Of a stretch of DNA of 6,946 nucleotides, positions 1 through 3,884 are shown in pieces. Source of the stretch: Clostridia bacterium. GTDB lineage: Bacteria > Bacillota > Clostridia > Clostridiales > Clostridiaceae. Within the stretch, counting starts at the first letter, position 1. The number at the start of each line of letters is the position of its first letter. The notes below the pieces were generated by a model. It saw only the letters and a list, made by a program, of their open reading frames with translations, did no database searches and had not been told where the DNA came from. Location: assembly GCA_009930125.1 (NCBI GenBank), contig RZYZ01000107.1, positions 1-6,946 of the forward strand. Reading direction: 5' to 3'. The position numbers and the translations under genes are program-made.

Positions 1-1098
1 CTGCGTATCTTCCTTGCTCTGGAACACTTTCCTGAGCTGAGTGATGCTGTCTGTGACCTTGTGGGATAAGCTGCTTGTCATCTGGCTTAGTTTCTCTTTC
101 ATGTCTTTTTCTTCTGCGACATCTTTGTGCGGGATGATTCTTCTCTCTTCCTCTGGTACATTTGCATCGAAGCTGAAAGAGGAATCTTCTTTCTTACTTT
201 TCTGAACGGTCGCTGCTGCAGAAGCTGCATGGGTTCTTACGGGTGCACTGACCTCTGATTCTTTATCAGAGGAAGTCAGTCGGATGGTTTCCGGTGCTCT
301 TTCAGGTAATGGCTGCGCTGTCATTTTCTGGCCTTTTCTGGCCATGATTCTGGCCTGCCTGGTTCTGTATTTTGATACAGTATAGATGTAGTCCAGATAT
401 ATGGCTCCTATGACTTTTGCCCCTGCCACTGGATCATTTCCGAGATTATATAGTCTCAGATACTTCTGGATATGCTCCAGAGGCTTATTTGTGATTCCAT
501 AGAGGTCCTTGCTCATTTTCATCGCATCGATGAATGAGATATGGACTTCTTTGTCCAGTTTGATGTTCAGATAGGTATGAGTGAAGGGCTGATTATAAAT
601 GATGATGGGCAGATCGCCAGCATATCTCAGAAAACGGCCCACAGCCTGATTCAGTGTGAGGCTGTATTTCTTGAGAAGCGGATCCTTCGGATCGATGGGG
701 ATGAACAGGGAATCAACCATTTTGTTCTTCATGTATTTCACTGCCTGAATGGAAGTGACGGTATCACTGTATGGATCTTCCGATGTTCTGTTCAGGTGAA
801 AGGTCACAAATTCGCGATAGAGTGGGTAAGCTTCGAATTCTTCGATGATTTCCCCTTTGTGATTGAAAAGGGCATCTTCCATAATGACCTGCTTGTAATT
901 CATACGGTCTGGTGAATAGATGTAGTCTTTCAGAATATAGAAAAGGGATATCATCATTCCGAAAATAATGTAGATGATGGCGTAAGTGATTTCTGCCCGA
1001 TCGTACCGGTTGTTAAAGTATAGGAATACAATTAGCAGCAACAGGAAGCTATAGAAAAATATAAACTTCTTGTTGAAAATTCCTTTAACAATATTCAT
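1..1098 (-). CDS. Membrane-anchored protein with a degenerate DnaQ/PolC-like exonuclease domain (3' end beyond window)
   Basis: An uninterrupted 366-codon frame runs off the left edge, so the C-terminus is missing. The ATG at 1098-1096 is set by a GGAGG (1112-1108) nine bases upstream. Residues 12-28 and 37-57 are hydrophobic segments with a short loop between them, which would place the rest in the cytoplasm. Residues about 94-240 follow the order of blocks in DEDDh 3'-5' exonucleases: an Exo I-like strand (VTFHLNRTS, 98-106), an Exo II-like block (YNQPFTHTYL, 168-177), the FIDAMKMSKDLYG block (189-201), a PLEHIQKYLRL helix (206-216) and an Exo III-like helix (about 221-237). The catalytic residues are all replaced: the Exo I Asp and Glu are His101 and Asn103, the Exo II Asp is Thr173, and the Exo III His/Asp pair is absent. 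Residues about 256-335 look disordered and charged. The fold call comes from motif reading only. The protein is inferred to be a non-catalytic nucleic-acid-binding or protein-binding module. It lies downstream of the two-component genes. Confidence 0.85.
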   Translation of the reverse strand, partial: MNIVKGIFNKKFIFFYSFLLLLIVFLYFNNRYDRAEITYAIIYIIFGMMISLFYILKDYIYSPDRMNYKQVIMEDALFNHKGEIIEEFEAYPLYREFVTFHLNRTSEDPYSDTVTSIQAVKYMKNKMVDSLFIPIDPKDPLLKKYSLTLNQAVGRFLRYAGDLPIIIYNQPFTHTYLNIKLDKEVHISFIDAMKMSKDLYGITNKPLEHIQKYLRLYNLGNDPVAGAKVIGAIYLDYIYTVSKYRTRQARIMARKGQKMTAQPLPERAPETIRLTSSDKESEVSAPVRTHAASAAATVQKSKKEDSSFSFDANVPEEERRIIPHKDVAEEKDMKEKLSQMTSSLSHKVTDSITQLRKVFQSKEDTQ

Positions 1099-1176
1099 GT
1101 AATAATGCCTCCGCTGAGTGTATTTATGCTCACTTGTTCTAAATCAGCTTCTGTGACTAAGTGAATCAATACTTGT

Positions 1177-1205
1177 ATTATATTATGATTTGGGTAAAAC
1201 ATAAA
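1177..1205 (-). promoter_or_regulatory. Possible internal promoter ahead of the pseudo-exonuclease gene
   Basis: On the minus strand a perfect TATAAT (1182-1177) lies 17 bp downstream of TTTATG (1205-1200), which matches the -35 consensus at only three of six positions. It sits in the 125-bp gap between the kinase stop and the next start, where I see no convincing terminator hairpin. The third gene may therefore be transcribed both by read-through from the kinase and from this site. The region is AT-rich, so a chance -10 match is quite possible. Confidence 0.3.
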
Positions 1206-1223
1206 GAAAATGCGCAAATTCTC

Positions 1224-2846
1224 TTAGGAACTGGTAAGAATAGGCAGTTTCACCGTAATGGAGATTCTGCTTTCGCTGATCTTCTCCGCATAGATCTGAC
1301 CACCGTGCATATGGACGATGCTTTCGGAAATGGCCAATCCCAGGCCGCTTCCGCCGGTTTCACTGGAACGGGATTTTTCGAGGCGGTAAAAACGCTCAAA
1401 CATTTTGGTGATCTCTTCATCGCTGATTTCATCGATGGCATTCTCCAGGGTCACCGTCGCAAAGCTGCTGGCATCGATTCCCTTGACGGAGAGAAGAATC
1501 GGTTCATCCGTGTGCGTATACTTGATGGCGTTGGAAATCAGATTTTCGAAAAGCCTCACAATCTGAGGTACATCAGCATAGAGAACGATGTCCTTCGTGG
1601 CGATGTTCTTGCTGATGGTCAGTCCCTTCTCTTCCGCCATGGGAATCATTTCCTCAATAAGCTGGTCCAGAAGATCCACGAGATTCACGGCTGTGAAATT
1701 CGGTTTGTTGTCCGGGCTCTGCAGCTTCGTATATTCAAAAAGCTCGTTGATCAGCTGCTTCAGTCTTTCTGATTTGGAATAAGCGATTTCGATATAGTCA
1801 TCCTTCTGCTCAGGTGAAATCCTTTTGGACTTCGCCAGGCCGAGATATCCGATGATGGAGGTCAGTGGGGTCCTCAGGTCATGGGATACGTTTGTGATCA
1901 GTTCCTGCTTCGTCTTCTCCAGATTCCGTTCCTCTTCGATTTTCTGATCAATGTCCCTGGCCATGATGTTGATGCTTTTCGCCAGATGGGTGAGCTCATC
2001 ATTTCCCTTCACAGGAGCGGTGTATTTCAGATTACCGGTGGAAATGATCCTGACGGTATTGGAGAGTTCCTGTATGTAGTCCATCTTGTTTTTGGTCAGG
2101 ATGAGAAATCCCGAGATGAAAAACAGGAATGCGATGAAAAGGGCCAAGGAACTGTTGTAGCTGTAAGTAGGGGTGGTCTGGATATCCGCAATGGGGGTGT
2201 CTTTGATGATCAGATAGATATCCCGCTTAAGGAAGTTCATGGGATACACAAAGACGAGCTCACCGGCAGACTGGCTGTCGATGTTGTCGCGGCGATAGAA
2301 ATCAATGTCGTAAGCGGATTTGATGACATTGAAGATATCCACGGAATTTTCCATGACGTTTTCGGTCTTGTAGATCATATCACCGGACAGATCCGTCACA
2401 AGAACCTTCAGAGTACTGGTTCTTGAGAAATCTTCAATGAGATTCTCCATGGCAGTGTGCAGGTTGAACTGCTTGGAATCCGGATCGTTTTCCGAGGGAT
2501 ACCGTGCATTCTGTCTCATTTCATCCGTGATGTCTTCTTCTTCCTTATACCTCAGATCATTGAGCATCCGTTCGGCAATATCTTCTGCAGAAGAGGAAAT
2601 GTCATCAATTCCCTGTTCATAGGAGATGGACTGCTGATAGGTCACTTTTCTGGTCATGTTGAACGTGATGTTATAGGCGAGAAATGCTAAAACCAGACAA
2701 AAGGCAACAGCAAAAATCAGCTCAAGCTGAATGTTGCTGCTGATTTTTGCGCGTATGAAGTTATCCAGAGATGCAAAGAGATGATCCAATCTACTGTCTG
2801 GCTTCTTCGTAACAGGTTTTCTTTGTTTCTTGAGCCTATTTTTCAA
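1224..2846 (-). CDS. Sensor histidine kinase, VanS-like (HAMP-HisKA-HATPase)
   Basis: Membrane sensor kinase that would autophosphorylate on His and pass the phosphate to the response regulator encoded just upstream. The order is: a basic cytoplasmic N-terminus (1-30), membrane segment 1 (about 41-63), an extracytoplasmic domain (about 64-231), membrane segment 2 (about 232-251), a HAMP linker (about 252-305), the H-box SHDLRTPLTS with His322, an ATPase N-box (FENLISNAIKYT, Asn435/Asn439), the F-box FERFYR (483-488), and the G2 box GGSGLGL (498-504). The H-box and F-box regions resemble the VanS group. The G1 box is divergent: NAIDEI (469-474) stands where DxGxGI is usual. The start is TTG; no ATG or GTG lies nearby in frame. 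The start overlaps the regulator's stop by 11 bp, so translational coupling is likely. The 540-residue length fits a kinase with a large sensor loop of about 168 residues. The ligand cannot be read from the sequence. Confidence 0.95.
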   Translation of the reverse strand: MKNRLKKQRKPVTKKPDSRLDHLFASLDNFIRAKISSNIQLELIFAVAFCLVLAFLAYNITFNMTRKVTYQQSISYEQGIDDISSSAEDIAERMLNDLRYKEEEDITDEMRQNARYPSENDPDSKQFNLHTAMENLIEDFSRTSTLKVLVTDLSGDMIYKTENVMENSVDIFNVIKSAYDIDFYRRDNIDSQSAGELVFVYPMNFLKRDIYLIIKDTPIADIQTTPTYSYNSSLALFIAFLFFISGFLILTKNKMDYIQELSNTVRIISTGNLKYTAPVKGNDELTHLAKSINIMARDIDQKIEEERNLEKTKQELITNVSHDLRTPLTSIIGYLGLAKSKRISPEQKDDYIEIAYSKSERLKQLINELFEYTKLQSPDNKPNFTAVNLVDLLDQLIEEMIPMAEEKGLTISKNIATKDIVLYADVPQIVRLFENLISNAIKYTHTDEPILLSVKGIDASSFATVTLENAIDEISDEEITKMFERFYRLEKSRSSETGGSGLGLAISESIVHMHGGQIYAEKISESRISITVKLPILTSS

Positions 2847-3531
2847 CTTTATATCCTACTCCCCAAACAGTTTTGATGTATCTAGGATTTCTCGGATCGT
2901 CTTCGATTTTCTCTCTGAGTTTTCTGATATGAACCATGACGGTGTTTTCTGACTCCAGGAATTCTTCCTTCCATACATTCTCGTAGATCTTTTCCACCGA
3001 CAGAACGATTCCTGTATTTCGGGTCATATATTCGAGCATATCGAATTCAGTCTTGGTCAGTTTGATCAGATCATTACCTTTCTTCACTTCTCTGGTATTG
3101 ATGTTGATGGTGATGTCATCCAGAGTCAGAACATTGTCGTTTCGTGGTCTTTCTGAGTTCAGTGTATAGTATCTTCTCAGCTGGGATTTCACACGGGCAA
3201 TGAGTTCTAGTGGATTGAAAGGCTTTGTGAGGTAATCATCTGCCCCTGACGTCAATCCCATGATCTTGTCCATGTCCTGACTCTTGGCAGAAAGCATGAT
3301 GACGGGCATGTTCTTGGTCTTTCTCAGTTCCATGCATGCCTGAATACCATCTTTTTTGGGCATCATGATGTCCAGGATGATCAGATCCACATGGTTTTTC
3401 TCCACGACCTCCAGTGCCTCCACCCCGTTGGTGGCTTTTATGGTCTCATATCCTTCATTGGACAGATAGATCTCTATCAGATCTCTGATTTCCTTTTCAT
3501 CGTCTACGATGAGTATCGTCTGTTTATCCAT
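2836..3531 (-). CDS. Response regulator, OmpR/PhoB family, VanR-like
   Basis: DNA-binding transcription factor and cognate partner of the kinase encoded immediately downstream. The receiver domain spans about residues 4-118 with the acidic pocket Asp10/Asp11, phospho-acceptor Asp54 in the strand LIILDIMMPKKDG, Ser81 at the switch position (LSAK) and invariant Lys103 (LTKPF). A winged-helix domain of the OmpR type covers about 134-231, with a recognition-helix region (TVMVHIRKLREKIE, 197-210) and the C-terminal hairpin YIKTVWGVGYK. At 231 residues it has the family's usual length and no missing key residue. The ATG at 3531 is preceded by GGAGG (3542-3538) with six bases of spacing. It is the first gene of the leftward operon and is divergent from the penicillin-binding protein gene. 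Self-regulation through the TTAAG-type inverted repeats around 3625-3651 is inferred. The targets are unknown. Confidence 0.97.
   Translation of the reverse strand: MDKQTILIVDDEKEIRDLIEIYLSNEGYETIKATNGVEALEVVEKNHVDLIILDIMMPKKDGIQACMELRKTKNMPVIMLSAKSQDMDKIMGLTSGADDYLTKPFNPLELIARVKSQLRRYYTLNSERPRNDNVLTLDDITININTREVKKGNDLIKLTKTEFDMLEYMTRNTGIVLSVEKIYENVWKEEFLESENTVMVHIRKLREKIEDDPRNPRYIKTVWGVGYKVEK
2854..2864 (-). promoter_or_regulatory. Ribosome binding site supporting the TTG start of the kinase
   Basis: On the minus strand GGGGAG (2864-2859) and AGGA (2857-2854) lie inside the end of the regulator gene. AGGA is seven bases from the TTG at 2846-2844. With no nearby ATG or GTG in frame, this decides the unusual TTG start and the overlap with the upstream stop. 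Confidence 0.6.
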
Positions 3532-3608
3532 TCTTTTCCTCCAAAATAGTAATTGTCCTGGTTCATCTGTATTTGATGCTTATCCGTATACTATGTTATC
3601 TTCTTTCT

Positions 3609-3638
3609 ATCATAGCGACCACATCTTAAATTCGTTAA
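3609..3638 (-). promoter_or_regulatory. Likely promoter of the response regulator-kinase operon
   Basis: On the minus strand TTAACG (3638-3633, four of six consensus bases) and TATGAT (3614-3609, five of six) are separated by 18 bp. Transcription would begin near 3602, giving a leader of about 70 nt before the regulator ATG at 3531. The -35 box overlaps the inverted repeat at 3635-3651, which fits control by a regulator bound there. Confidence 0.5.
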
Positions 3639-3651
3639 GGAAAAACCTTAA
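3625..3651. repeat. Alternating TTAAG inverted repeats, candidate operator
   Basis: Three related half-sites alternate in orientation: CTTAA (3625-3629), TTAAGG (3635-3640) and CCTTAA (3646-3651), each separated by 5 bp. The second and third form a perfect 6-bp inverted repeat around AAAAA, and the first and second form a 5-bp inverted repeat around ATTCG. The cluster overlaps the -35 element of the leftward promoter. This position suits an operator, perhaps for the adjacent OmpR-type regulator, although that family more often binds direct repeats. As an RNA hairpin it would be short and AT-rich, with no T-run, so a terminator is less likely. Confidence 0.45.
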
Positions 3652-3773
3652 AACTTGGTGAAACTAAGGCATTTCCATCTGAAAACCAGATTATGAAATC
3701 ATTATACTATATCTTGTGCTTCTATAGGAAAAACAGCATCGGATTTCATAGAATGTCAGAAGAGATTAAAGTC

Positions 3774-3783
3774 TTCTTAAGAA
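3774..3783. repeat. Perfect 10-bp palindrome TTCTTAAGAA
   Basis: A perfect palindrome lies about 70 bp upstream of the rightward -10 box. It shares the CTTAAG core with the repeats at 3625-3651, so it could be a second site for the same protein. A 10-bp palindrome in AT-rich DNA can also occur by chance. Confidence 0.3.
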
Positions 3784-3794
3784 CTATCCTGTAT

Positions 3795-3810
3795 GGTGAA
3801 AAGGTGAAAA
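3795..3810 (+). repeat. Tandem octamer GGTGAAAA x2
   Basis: Two exact, adjacent copies of GGTGAAAA occupy 3795-3802 and 3803-3810. A 7-base partial copy (GGTGAAA) lies at 3657-3663. The pair ends 40 bp upstream of the rightward -10 box, where an activator could bind. The function is not known. Confidence 0.5.
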
Positions 3811-3850
3811 ATTAGACCATTTTCGTCCTATTCCATCAGGGAATATGCTG

Positions 3851-3856
3851 TATAAT
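3851..3856 (+). promoter_or_regulatory. -10 box of the PBP gene promoter
   Basis: A perfect TATAAT lies 28 bp upstream of the ATG at 3885, giving a leader of roughly 20-25 nt. The sequence 17 bp upstream (CTATTC, 3828-3833) is a poor -35 match, and shifting the spacing by one or two bases does not find a good one. A strong -10 with no recognisable -35 would fit an activator-dependent promoter. Confidence 0.55.
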
Positions 3857-3884
3857 AGAAAAGAATAAAATTAAGGGTGATGAA

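Larger units (their letters stand above)
3532..3884. other. Divergent intergenic region between the two-component operon and the PBP gene
   Basis: This 353-bp AT-rich region separates two genes transcribed away from each other. It holds a leftward promoter candidate (3638-3609), a possible second leftward promoter (TATAAT at 3706-3701 with TTCCTA at 3730-3725, weak), TTAAG-type inverted repeats (3625-3651), the 9-bp repeat AGGAAAAAC at 3638-3646 and 3726-3734, a 10-bp palindrome (3774-3783), a tandem octamer (3795-3810) and the rightward -10 box at 3851. A frame open from 3639 to the stop at 3813-3815 has ATG codons at 3693 and 3753 (40 or 20 residues), but neither has a good ribosome binding site. 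I see no structured RNA or riboswitch core. Confidence 0.7.

Noticed and set aside
541..915. Rightward 124-codon frame
   Set aside because: It lies opposite the leftward membrane protein gene, which has a good ribosome binding site, membrane segments and a recognisable domain pattern. The rightward peptide resembles nothing.
1113..1160. Possible hairpin (GCTG/CAGC with AGTG/CACT arms) upstream of the third leftward gene
   Set aside because: The 4-bp arms have long loops and no T-run; too weak for a terminator or a regulatory RNA.
1161..1772. Rightward 203-codon frame
   Set aside because: Antisense to the kinase ATPase and HisKA coding sequence, with no ribosome binding site or family motif.
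1881..2426. Rightward 181-codon frame
   Set aside because: Antisense shadow of the kinase sensor and HAMP region.
3703..3708. Rightward TATACT as a -10 box
   Set aside because: No acceptable -35 lies at 16-18 bp, and the clear TATAAT at 3851 is much better placed for the PBP gene.
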